Assembly: GCA_003170875.1 (NCBI GenBank)
Contig: PMYJ01000258.1
Location: 428-11,041 of the forward strand
Origin: Candidatus Dormiibacterota bacterium
GTDB taxonomy: Bacteria > Chloroflexota > Dormibacteria > Aeolococcales > Aeolococcaceae
Direction: 5' to 3'
Length of the DNA: 10,614 nucleotides
Part shown: positions 1 through 5,761 of the stretch, in pieces
Layout of the letters: each line of letters starts with the position of its first letter
Position numbering within the stretch: position 1 is the stretch's first letter
The notes under the pieces: model-generated
Seen by the model: only the letters and a program-made list of their open reading frames with translations
Database searches by the model: none
What the model was told of the DNA's origin: nothing
Position numbers and translations under genes: made by a program

Positions 1-212
1 TGGAGGAGGCGCGCCGGCTCGTCAACCCGAGCGTGGGCGCCGTCGAGGCGATGGACGGCGGCGTCCGGCTGCGCATCGGCGCCGACGACCTGGACTGGAT
101 CGTGCGCCGGCTCTCCCTGCTCGGTGTCGCCTTCACCGTGCTCGATCCGCCGGAACTCCGTGATGCGGTCCTGAAGGAGGCGGCGCGGCTCGCCGTCTGC
201 GCCCGGGGCTGA
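1..212 (+). CDS. WYL-domain transcriptional regulator, C-terminal fragment
   Basis: Partial gene: only the last 69 codons (frame beginning at base 3) lie in the window, ending in TGA at 210-212. The peptide has a pattern typical of the C-terminal extension (WCX) of WYL-domain HTH regulators: a VRLRIG strand, a helix with DLDWIVRRLSLLG, a VLDPPELRDAV segment and a closing helix rich in Ala and Arg. In the family, the missing N-terminal part would hold a winged-helix DNA-binding domain and the WYL ligand-sensing domain. Which genes it controls cannot be told from here. It converges on the PAP2 gene, and the two stop codons lie only 14 bases apart inside one inverted repeat. The family call rests on the C-terminal pattern alone, so it is moderately sure. 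Confidence 0.6.
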   Translation, partial: EEARRLVNPSVGAVEAMDGGVRLRIGADDLDWIVRRLSLLGVAFTVLDPPELRDAVLKEAARLAVCARG

Positions 213-232
213 GGAGGGCCGCCGGGTCAGCC
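207..232. terminator. Inverted repeat spanning both stop codons of convergent genes
   Basis: GGCTGA at 207-212 is the exact reverse complement of TCAGCC at 227-232, with a 14-nt GC-rich loop between. The left arm contains the TGA of the WYL gene and the right arm contains the TGA of the minus-strand PAP2 gene. The symmetry and position fit a short bidirectional transcription terminator. The stem is only six pairs and no T-tract follows on either side, so the function is inferred. Confidence 0.35.
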
Positions 233-913
233 GCGTGCGGCACCCGGGTCGCGGGCGAAAAGGCGGATGCTCACGACGCAGGCGACCGCGGCGAGAGTGA
301 GCCCTCCGGCCAGGTCGGCGAGGTAGTGCTGGTGGACCAGCACCGTGGAGGCCACGATGAGCAGTGTCCACACCCCGGCCGCGATGCCGAGGCGCCGGTC
401 GACCCGCCACCAATGGATGGCCACGATGGTCGAGAGCGACGTGTGCAGGCTCGGGAAGTCGTTGTACGGCTGGTCGCCCGCGTACACCGTGCGGATGAGC
501 GCCGTCAGCGGATCCGAGCCGATGAGCTCCGGTCGAGCAACGTACGACTGGAGGAAGAAGTAGAAGGCGTAGCTCACCAGCCAGGCGATGATCATCGCCA
601 CCGCGGCGGAGCGGAAGAGCCTGACCCTCGCCAGCAGGAGAAGCGCCAGGGTGACGGCGATGTACGGGGTCAGGGAGATGTAGGGGATGACAAAGATAGG
701 CACCACGGGGATCGCCTGATCCAGGGGCGTGCGCAGGAAGATCCGGTTCGGCCCGTGGTTCAGCGGTGTGTAGAGGAGGCTCATCCCGTACCAGGCCACG
801 AGCAGGACCACGGTGGCGAGCGCGACCCCCCAACTCTCGCCGAAGATGCCGCGCCGCAGCTGGCCGCGCGCCCACGTGATCACGGTGCCGGCAATGATGC
901 GACAGCCCAGCAT
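227..913 (-). CDS. PAP2-superfamily membrane phosphatase
   Basis: A 228-aa integral membrane protein with about six hydrophobic segments (roughly 28-48, 68-95, 103-122, 158-168, 174-193 and 198-217). It carries the PAP2 (type 2 phosphatidic acid phosphatase) signature: an ARP motif at 126-128, PSLHTS at 154-159 with H157, and HQHYLAD at 194-200 with H196 and D200. The family dephosphorylates lipid phosphates or related isoprenoid/sphingolipid phosphates at the membrane; the NDFPSLHTS form resembles the Aur1/inositol-phosphotransferase-like branch. The substrate cannot be assigned. The ATG at 913 is chosen because an upstream extension would run through sigma-factor coding sequence. GGAG touches the start codon directly, so a slightly later start is possible. 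The gene lies 19 nt after the ECF42 sigma gene on the same strand, implying co-transcription. Confidence 0.82.
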   Translation of the reverse strand: MLGCRIIAGTVITWARGQLRRGIFGESWGVALATVVLLVAWYGMSLLYTPLNHGPNRIFLRTPLDQAIPVVPIFVIPYISLTPYIAVTLALLLLARVRLFRSAAVAMIIAWLVSYAFYFFLQSYVARPELIGSDPLTALIRTVYAGDQPYNDFPSLHTSLSTIVAIHWWRVDRRLGIAAGVWTLLIVASTVLVHQHYLADLAGGLTLAAVACVVSIRLFARDPGAARG

Positions 914-932
914 CTCCAGGGTGGAGGCCGGG

Positions 933-2273
933 TCAGCGGGCGGCGCCCACCCCGCGCGTGGCGGATGAGGGATGGGACGGCCGAGCCGCGGCACGCCCCA
1001 AGAGCAGGCGGCGTTCGCTCTGGTTGCGGGTGAGCGAGGCGGCCCGCTCCAGCTCGGCCCGTGCCTCGTCCCACCGCCCCAGCCGCTGAAGCAGGTCGCC
1101 ACGGACGCTGGGCAGGAGGTGGTAGTCGCGGAGCGCCGGGTCGGACTCCAGCGCCTCGACGACCTCCATCCCGGCCTCCGGCCCGAAGGCCATGGCCAGG
1201 GCGACGGCGCGGTTGAGCTGAACAACCGGCGAGGGGGCGAGCTGGGCCAGGGCCTCGTAGAGGGCGGCGATCCTCTCCCAGTCGGTCTCCTCGGGGGTGG
1301 GCGCGCCGGCGTGGCAGGCGGCAATGGCCGCCTGCAGCCCGTACGGGCCGAGCCCGCGCCCGAGAGCGCCCGCCCGCCCGAGGGCCTCCATGCCGCGGTG
1401 GACGAGGAGCTGGTCCCAGCGCCGGCGATCCTGGTCGAGGAGGAGGACGGCCTCACCGGTGGGGCCGACCCGGGCGCGCAGCCGCGAAGCCTGCAGCTCC
1501 ATGAGGGACACCAGCCCGTGCACCTCCGGCTCGTCGGGGAGCAGCTCGGCCAGCACCCGTCCGAGCCGGAGGGCGTTCTCGCAGAGCGCGGGCCGCGTCC
1601 AGCTGTCGCCGGCCGTGGCGGCGTAGCCCTCGTTGAAGATCAGATAGACGACCTCCAGCACAGATGCGAGCCGCTCGTCCCACTGGTCGCGCGACGGGAG
1701 CTCAAAGGGCACACGTGCGGCGGCCAGGGTCCGCTTGGCACGGACGATCCGCTGGGCCACGGTGGCCTCGCCGACGAGGAAGGCACGGGCTATCTCCTCG
1801 GTCGTCAACCCCCCGAGCAGCCGCAGCGTCAGAGCGACCCGAGCCTCCCCGGTGAGGACGGGGTGGCAGGCGATGAAGAGCAGCCGGAGGAGATCGTCCT
1901 GGATCTCCTCCTCGTCCCCGCCCCCCACGACCTCCGGGCCTGCTTCCGGCATCGAAATGCTCCGCAGCTCCTCCTGCTTGCGGCGCAGGAGGGTCTCGCG
2001 TCGCATCCGGTCGATCGCTCGGCGCTTCCCGACGGCCATCAGCCAGGCGCCCGGCCTCTCCGGGACGCCTGACCGGGGCCATTGCCCGAGCGCGGCCACG
2101 ACCGCGTCCTGAGCCAGATCCTCGGCGAGGCCGATGTCTCCGACGATGCGGGCGAGCCCGGCGATGACCCGGGGGGACTCGATCCGCCAGATCGCATCGA
2201 CGCTGCGGCGGGCCTCCTCGATGAGCGCCGGCTCGTCCGTCCCCGGGCCACCGCCTGGATCGGCTCCGGTCAC
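933..2273 (-). CDS. ECF42-type RNA polymerase sigma factor with long C-terminal extension
   Basis: A 446-aa sigma factor of the ECF42 type (sigma-70 family, DUF6596/TPR-like extension). Region sigma2 lies at about 30-93 (GLAEDLAQDAV, then AWLMAVGKRRAIDRMRR) and sigma4 at about 125-182 (LTTEEIARAFLVGEATVAQRI forms the helix-turn-helix). The extension from about 195 to 430 has the hallmarks of the group: LIFNEGYAAT at 211-220, HGLVSLMELQASR at 252-264, LLLDQDRRRWD at 277-287, AAIAACHA at 315-322, PSPVVQLNRAVA at 348-359, YHLLPSVRGDLL at 384-395 and LTRNQSERRLLL at 414-425. In the family this domain is needed for activity and stands in for an anti-sigma factor. The GTG start at 2273 is chosen because GAGGG lies about 9 nt upstream and it begins 5 nt after the DGPF gene stop; the open frame further upstream is DGPF coding sequence. 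A promoter motif before the operon suggests autoregulation. Confidence 0.93.
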   Translation of the reverse strand: MTGADPGGGPGTDEPALIEEARRSVDAIWRIESPRVIAGLARIVGDIGLAEDLAQDAVVAALGQWPRSGVPERPGAWLMAVGKRRAIDRMRRETLLRRKQEELRSISMPEAGPEVVGGGDEEEIQDDLLRLLFIACHPVLTGEARVALTLRLLGGLTTEEIARAFLVGEATVAQRIVRAKRTLAAARVPFELPSRDQWDERLASVLEVVYLIFNEGYAATAGDSWTRPALCENALRLGRVLAELLPDEPEVHGLVSLMELQASRLRARVGPTGEAVLLLDQDRRRWDQLLVHRGMEALGRAGALGRGLGPYGLQAAIAACHAGAPTPEETDWERIAALYEALAQLAPSPVVQLNRAVALAMAFGPEAGMEVVEALESDPALRDYHLLPSVRGDLLQRLGRWDEARAELERAASLTRNQSERRLLLGRAAARPSHPSSATRGVGAAR

Positions 2274-2278
2274 GGCCG

Positions 2279-2680
2279 TCAGCCCTCGCTCGCCGCCCGG
2301 AAGGCCTCCTGGACGTCGGCGGGGAAGTCGGACATCTCGGCCACCTGGCGCACCTCGATGGCCGCGCCCTCCGCGCCGGAGACCGGGCAGCGCTTGGCCC
2401 ACTCGATGGCCTCATCCTTTGATCTCACCTGGATCATCCAGTAGCCGCCGATCACCTCCTTGGCCTCGGCGAAGGGACCGTCGATGACCGTGGCCCGTCC
2501 CCCGGAGAAGGTGACCAGAGCCCCGCGACTGGGGGCGTGGAGTCCGTCCAGGGCGAGCAGCACCCCTGCCCTGCGCAACTCGTCGTTGTACTTCTCCATC
2601 ACCGCCACCGCGTCGGCGGGCGGAGCCCAGCTGGCGTCGTCCTGATCGATGTTCGGGCGCATGAGAAGCATGAAACGCAC
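2279..2680 (-). CDS. DGPF/YCII-family protein, partner of ECF42 sigma factor
   Basis: A 133-aa YCII-related protein of the DGPF type, the usual genomic partner of ECF42 sigma factors. It opens with the RFMLLM strand, has a helix around EKYNDELRRAGVLL (29-42), and contains the name-giving DGPF motif at 67-70, followed by AEAKEVIGGYWMI at 71-83. The C-terminal half pairs a helix (KDEAIEWAKRCP) with an IEVRQV strand, as in the dimeric alpha-beta YCII fold. The biochemical role of DGPF proteins is not established. The start is GTG at 2680, with a perfect AGGAGG at 2688-2693 and 7-nt spacing; an open frame extends upstream but lacks such a signal. It is the first gene of the proposed operon with the sigma factor and PAP2 genes. 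Confidence 0.92.
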   Translation of the reverse strand: MRFMLLMRPNIDQDDASWAPPADAVAVMEKYNDELRRAGVLLALDGLHAPSRGALVTFSGGRATVIDGPFAEAKEVIGGYWMIQVRSKDEAIEWAKRCPVSGAEGAAIEVRQVAEMSDFPADVQEAFRAASEG

Positions 2681-2687
2681 GGGAGGC

Positions 2688-2693
2688 CCTCCT
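2688..2693 (-). promoter_or_regulatory. Strong ribosome binding site of the DGPF gene
   Basis: The minus strand reads AGGAGG here, seven bases before the GTG at 2680. This consensus Shine-Dalgarno sequence decides the start in favour of GTG over upstream in-frame codons. Confidence 0.85.
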
Positions 2694-2740
2694 GACGCGG
2701 GGTGTGGGTAAGGCTCATGGTGAGCCCTCTTCATCCTGAC

Positions 2741-2767
2741 GTCGAACGCGAGGAGGCGAAATCGACA
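2741..2767 (-). promoter_or_regulatory. Candidate ECF42-dependent promoter of the DGPF-sigma-PAP2 operon
   Basis: On the minus strand TGTCGA (2767-2762) is followed after 17 nt by CGAC (2744-2741), with a second CGTC just downstream. Work on ECF42 factors describes target promoters with TGTCGA at -35 and CGA/TC at -10, and this site matches both elements with normal spacing. Transcription would begin near 2735, giving a leader of about 55 nt before the DGPF start at 2680. Position and motif together suggest that the sigma factor drives its own operon. The match is seen directly; promoter activity is inferred. Confidence 0.68.
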
Positions 2768-2814
2768 ACCGACCCGCGGGCCGGGGTGGGGCGTGCCGCC
2801 CCGGGCAGGCCGGG

Positions 2815-3075
2815 TCAGCGAGGCCGGCGTGAGCCGGGGTCGCGGTCGGCGGTCCGAGGGTCGCCGCCTCTCTGAAGCCGGTTGAGATACCAGACCTGGA
2901 GAACCACGTAAGCCACCGCGAGGAGAAGAAGAACGATGGCGACGGCGGTCAGCGCGACCTGCCCGGTCCCGTGGACGATACCCCCGATCAGCAGCAGCGC
3001 CATCGCAGCGACCCAGCCGCCGACAGCGACGGCAAACCGCAGAGGCGACGGTGACGGAGCTCGAGGGACATTCAT
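2815..3075 (-). CDS. Small two-helix membrane protein, unknown function
   Basis: An 86-aa protein that I do not recognise. It has a short Pro/Ser-rich N terminus, two hydrophobic helices at about 13-34 and 40-63 separated by a short HGTGQ turn, and a charged tail rich in Arg and Asp. The hydrophobic pattern is coherent and unlikely to be an antisense artefact, since no gene occupies the opposite strand here. The ATG at 3075 has no convincing Shine-Dalgarno sequence, so either expression is weak or it depends on the gene 43 nt upstream on the same strand. No function can be proposed beyond residence in the membrane. Confidence 0.5.
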   Translation of the reverse strand: MNVPRAPSPSPLRFAVAVGGWVAAMALLLIGGIVHGTGQVALTAVAIVLLLLAVAYVVLQVWYLNRLQRGGDPRTADRDPGSRRPR

Positions 3076-3118
3076 CGCTGCCGAAGCATAACCCCGACCG
3101 ACGCCCCCCGATTGGGGC

Positions 3119-3454
3119 TCAGGCGGCGGGGGATGCCGGCTGCGCCCAGGTCACCGGGAAGACCGGAACCGCCGGGGCGACGGGGGTGCGGAGCAGCTTG
3201 ACCAGGGCGATCGAGTTGAGGACCAGGGTCACCGGGGTGGCGACCACCGAGACCAGTCCCCACCAGCCGAGCAGTGCGGTGTCGAGGGTCATGTGCTGCC
3301 ATGCGACCAGGCCGCACTCGCGGCAGAGTGGTCCGCGGAGAACCTTGTGGCTCAGGGTCAACCCGCGCCCGCGGTGCTGGTGGATCGTGGCCACTGCGGT
3401 CGGTCCCCGCTGGCAGAGGCGGCAGCTGGCTGGGGGGGTGTTCTCGGGGCTCAT
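3119..3454 (-). CDS. Small membrane protein with paired CxxC motifs (putative zinc ribbon)
   Basis: A 111-aa protein with CRLC at 11-14 and CREC at 44-47, a spacing that fits a short zinc-binding ribbon. A hydrophobic segment follows at about 61-84 (LLGWWGLVSVVATPVTLVLN), and then a Pro/Ala-rich tail. Conserved-looking elements between and after the cysteines (HRGRGL, GPLCRECGL, WWGLVS, TPVTLVLN) recall a family of uncharacterised, mostly actinobacterial, small proteins with the same cysteine-ribbon-plus-helix layout. The function is unknown. The ATG at 3454 is chosen because it is the first Met before the cysteine domain; the open frame further upstream is low-complexity and antisense to the pepP start. 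No clear ribosome binding site is visible. It may be co-transcribed with the small membrane protein behind it. Confidence 0.65.
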   Translation of the reverse strand: MSPENTPPASCRLCQRGPTAVATIHQHRGRGLTLSHKVLRGPLCRECGLVAWQHMTLDTALLGWWGLVSVVATPVTLVLNSIALVKLLRTPVAPAVPVFPVTWAQPASPAA

Positions 3455-3490
3455 GGGCGCGGTGAAGTGTGGAGCAGCGCGACCTGGTGG

Positions 3491-3519
3491 GTTAGATGCA
3501 TCAGCCGCTTGTGGCTCAA
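3491..3519 (-). promoter_or_regulatory. Candidate sigma-70 promoter for the CxxC membrane protein
   Basis: The minus strand has TTGAGC (3519-3514), a 17-nt spacer and TCTAAC (3496-3491). Each hexamer matches the sigma-70 consensus at four of six positions. Initiation near 3485 would give a leader of about 30 nt before the ATG at 3454. The site sits in the least GC-rich part of the 142-bp divergent gap between this gene and pepP. Confidence 0.35.
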
Positions 3520-3596
3520 ATGCACTGCTTCTGTTACGAGCCCGGGCGGCACGCCCTCGGACCGCGCCGCCAGCCGCTCCGGCGTACGCTGCAGGG

Positions 3597-5150
3597 ATGG
3601 TGCAAGAGCATCCGGGGCCCGGGGCCCCGGCCTCCGGCAGTGGCGTGGACCCCGATCCGGATGCGCGGGACGGGGTGACCGCGGACGAGGAGACGACCCC
3701 CGCCGGCGCGGGCTCGCGGACCCACGACCCCCGCACCCCGGCCGCCCTGGTCGAGCTGATGTCTCGGGATTGGGCCCAGACCAGCACCTTCCCCGATCAT
3801 CCCCACCCTGCCGCTCCCCGGTATGGATCGCGGCGCCGCGCCCTCTCCGCGCTCTTCCCCGGGATCCACCTTGTGATCCCGACCGGCATCCCGAAGGTGC
3901 GGTCCAACGACAACGACTACCGCTTCCGGCCGGGCAGCGACCACTACTGGCTGACCGGGCATACGGAACCGGGCGGCGTGCTCCTCCTCCGCGCCGGGGC
4001 CGAAGGCCACCGGGCAACTCTCTACATCGAGCCCCGAGCCGACCGTTCCAGCCCCGCCTTCTTCACCAATGCCCGGAGCGGGGAGCTCTGGGTGGGCCCT
4101 CGCCGCGGGGTGCCGGAGACGGCGTACCTGCTCGGCGTCGAGTGCGCCGCCCTGGATGGCCTGACCGGCGAGATGCAGGGGCTCGACGGGCCGGTGCTGC
4201 TGCTGCGCGGGCTCGACCCCGAGGTCGACTCTCTCGTCGCGACGCCCGACGACCCCTCGGAGGAGCGCCGGCTCGCGCAGGAGCTGAGCGATCTGCGCCT
4301 GGTCAAGGACGACCACGAGGTCCGGATGCTGGAGCGGGCGGTAGAGGCGACCGTCCGCGGCTTCGAGGACGTGGTCCGGGCTCTTCCCGAGGCCATGGAG
4401 CAGGGGGAGCGGGTCGTGGAGGGGGTCTTCAACCTTCGCGCCCGGGTCGAGGGCAACGACGTCGGCTACGAGACCATCGCGGCGAGCGGCGCCCACGCCA
4501 CCATCCTGCATTGGAGCCGCAACGACGGGGAGGTCCGTGGCGGCGACCTCCTCCTCCTCGATGCCGGGGTCGAGGGCGACGAGCTGTACACCGCCGACGT
4601 CACCCGGACGCTGCCGGTCTCGGGGCGTTTCACGCCGGACCAGCGTCGCCTCTACAAGCTGGTACAGCGGGCCCAGCAGGCGGCGATCGCCGAGGTCCGG
4701 CCAGGGGCGGCCTTCCTCGACCCCCACCGGGCGGCGATGCGAGTCCTGGCCGAGGGCCTCGAGGAGCTGGGCATCCTCCCGGTCAGCTCCGAGAGGGCCC
4801 TGGCCGAGGACGTGCAGGCCCATCGTCGCTACACCCTGCACGGCACCTCTCACATGCTCGGCCTCGACGTCCACGATTGCGCCCAGGCGCGGGAGGAGGA
4901 ATACCGCGGGGGCCGGCTCCAGCCGGGGCACGTGCTCACCGTCGAGCCCGGCCTCTATCTGCAGCCCGACGACCTCACCGTCCCCGAGGGGCTGCGGGGC
5001 ATCGGCATCCGGATCGAAGACGACGTCCTCGTGACCGAGGACGGCTGCCGGGTGCTCAGCCGAGGGCTTCCCACGGATCCGGATGAGCTGGAGCGGTGGA
5101 TGGCGGGGTTGCGCGGCCAGGAGATGCAGCTCCGGCGCCACCTCGACTGA
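3597..5150 (+). CDS. pepP: Xaa-Pro aminopeptidase (aminopeptidase P, M24B)
   Basis: A 517-aa cytoplasmic metallopeptidase that removes an N-terminal residue preceding proline. The aminopeptidase P N-terminal domain spans about 75-215 and includes a NDNDYRFRPGSDHYWL block at 104-119. The pita-bread catalytic domain follows, with all five dimanganese ligands of the family: D322 (LLLDAG), D334 (ADVTRT), H419 (HGTSHMLGLDVHD), E450 (VEPGLYL) and E474 (GIRIEDD). It is longer than the E. coli enzyme (441 aa) because of an N-terminal stretch of about 70 residues rich in Pro, Gly, Asp and Ala. The ATG at 3597 is the first plausible start; the open frame runs much further upstream but crosses the divergent gene. 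GCAGGG abuts the ATG, and TACGCT at 3585-3590 could be a -10 box for a leaderless transcript. A start further inside, near residue 55, is possible. Confidence 0.93.
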   Translation: MVQEHPGPGAPASGSGVDPDPDARDGVTADEETTPAGAGSRTHDPRTPAALVELMSRDWAQTSTFPDHPHPAAPRYGSRRRALSALFPGIHLVIPTGIPKVRSNDNDYRFRPGSDHYWLTGHTEPGGVLLLRAGAEGHRATLYIEPRADRSSPAFFTNARSGELWVGPRRGVPETAYLLGVECAALDGLTGEMQGLDGPVLLLRGLDPEVDSLVATPDDPSEERRLAQELSDLRLVKDDHEVRMLERAVEATVRGFEDVVRALPEAMEQGERVVEGVFNLRARVEGNDVGYETIAASGAHATILHWSRNDGEVRGGDLLLLDAGVEGDELYTADVTRTLPVSGRFTPDQRRLYKLVQRAQQAAIAEVRPGAAFLDPHRAAMRVLAEGLEELGILPVSSERALAEDVQAHRRYTLHGTSHMLGLDVHDCAQAREEEYRGGRLQPGHVLTVEPGLYLQPDDLTVPEGLRGIGIRIEDDVLVTEDGCRVLSRGLPTDPDELERWMAGLRGQEMQLRRHLD

Positions 5151-5166
5151 TCGGCGGCTCCGGTAC

Positions 5167-5175
5167 TGGTACACT
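5167..5175 (+). promoter_or_regulatory. Extended -10 promoter of the rpsF operon
   Basis: TGGTACACT fits an extended -10 element (TG, one base, then TACACT). No good -35 hexamer is seen at 16-18 nt upstream, which is usual for extended -10 promoters. Initiation near 5182 would give a leader of about 100 nt. The same nine bases occur before the aminotransferase gene at 8548-8556, which supports this being a genuine promoter form in this genome. Confidence 0.5.
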
Positions 5176-5181
5176 CTCGCT

Positions 5182-5282
5182 TCCGCAGCTTTCCTGCGTC
5201 CGGCGTCACCGCCTTGGCCACCTCGGCGGCGAACCGAAATCTCGCCGGGCGCCGTTCAGCCCATAGGAAAGGAGGTGCGCGC
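5182..5282 (+). promoter_or_regulatory. rpsF leader, possible bS6:bS18 autoregulatory RNA
   Basis: The leader of about 100 nt before rpsF can form a 6-bp stem, CGGCGA (5227-5232) with TCGCCG (5242-5247), whose 9-nt loop contains a CCG trinucleotide. Known rpsF leaders that bind the bS6:bS18 complex present a conserved CCG beside a hairpin, mimicking 16S rRNA. Both ligand genes, rpsF and rpsR, are in this operon. The full consensus was not checked, so the regulatory role is a suggestion. Confidence 0.3.
5268..5277 (+). promoter_or_regulatory. Near-perfect Shine-Dalgarno sequence of rpsF
   Basis: AAAGGAGGTG closely matches the complement of the 16S rRNA 3' end. It places the GTG at 5283 seven bases after AGGAGG, deciding the start over an upstream in-frame TTG at 5214. 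Confidence 0.85.
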
Positions 5283-5759
5283 GTGGTGCGCGACTACGAG
5301 CTCATGTACATCGTCCGGCCCGAACTCGACGACGAGGCGCTCCGGACTGCCACCGAGTCGGTGGACACCCTGATCCGCGGCTTGGGAGGCAAGGTCGGCA
5401 AGACGACCATGTGGGGCAAGCGGCGGCTCGCCTACGAGGTCGATCGCCTCCGCGACGGCCACTATGTGATCACCCTGCTCCAGCTCGACGGGACCCGGGT
5501 GGCAGACCTGGAGCGCGCGCTCCAGATCCACGACACCGTCTTTCGCCATCTCCTTGTCCGCGGCGACGAGACCGTGCCGGCGGCCGAGGAGGGCGCTGTC
5601 GCGGAGGCCGCGCTGTCCGGCGGCGAGGACGACGCAGCCGACGAGGACAACACCGCTGACGCTGACGACGCAGCCGACGAGGACAACGCGGCTGACGACA
5701 CAGCCGATGAGGACGACGACGCGCCCCCGGCGGAGATCGCCGTGGGGGATGAGGAGTAG
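5283..5759 (+). CDS. rpsF: 30S ribosomal protein bS6 with long acidic C-terminal tail
   Basis: A 158-aa protein whose first 95 residues form the bS6 core: RDYELMYIVRPEL at 3-15, the GKRRLAYEV strand at 45-53, and the closing HDTVFRHLLVR at 83-93. bS6 binds bS18 on the platform of the small subunit. The core is followed by a tail of about 60 residues made almost entirely of Asp, Glu, Ala and Asn. It is encoded in part by a 24-bp unit present twice exactly (5628-5651 and 5664-5687) and once in degenerate form (5694-5717). The usual length is about 95-135 aa, so this tail is long. Acidic bS6 tails are known elsewhere, such as the glutamates added by RimK in E. coli. The start is GTG at 5283, set by a very strong ribosome binding site; a second GTG follows immediately. 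First gene of the rpsF-ssb-rpsR operon. Confidence 0.95.
   Translation: MVRDYELMYIVRPELDDEALRTATESVDTLIRGLGGKVGKTTMWGKRRLAYEVDRLRDGHYVITLLQLDGTRVADLERALQIHDTVFRHLLVRGDETVPAAEEGAVAEAALSGGEDDAADEDNTADADDAADEDNAADDTADEDDDAPPAEIAVGDEE
5628..5717 (+). repeat. Tandem-like in-frame repeat encoding the acidic bS6 tail
   Basis: A 24-bp unit encoding DDAADEDN occurs exactly at 5628-5651 and 5664-5687, 36 bp apart. A third, diverged copy encoding DDTADEDD lies at 5694-5717. All copies are in frame. The pattern suggests expansion by slippage or unequal recombination inside rpsF, so tail length may vary between relatives. Confidence 0.85.
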
Positions 5760-5761
5760 CC

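Noticed and set aside
914..1456. Upstream extension of the PAP2 frame to 409 aa
   Set aside because: It is the antisense-free but out-of-frame shadow of the sigma-factor coding sequence: Arg/Pro/Ser-rich low-complexity sequence with no domain, while the sigma frame here is clearly real.
2274..2402. Upstream extension of the sigma-factor frame
   Set aside because: It overlaps the DGPF gene in another frame and reads as Gly/Arg-rich sequence. GTG at 2273, with a ribosome site and tight spacing to the DGPF stop, is better.
3509..3537. TTGTGG-N17-TGTTAC as a pepP promoter
   Set aside because: The -10 match is poor and it lies 60 bases from the start with no support; it is not separable from chance.
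3051..3596. Upstream extension of the pepP frame to 699 aa
   Set aside because: It runs antisense through the CxxC membrane protein gene and has no AMP_N-like content. The true start is at or after 3597.
3534..5174. 546-aa open frame antisense to pepP
   Set aside because: A shadow frame typical of GC-rich DNA: it mirrors conserved pepP codons and shows no recognisable domain.
5214..5282. TTG start for rpsF at 5214
   Set aside because: No ribosome site there, and it would extend bS6 with non-homologous basic sequence; the AAAGGAGGTG signal points to GTG 5283.
5628..5717. CRISPR-like or other noncoding repeat array
   Set aside because: The repeats are in frame with rpsF, differ in spacing and encode the acidic tail, so they are coding repeats.
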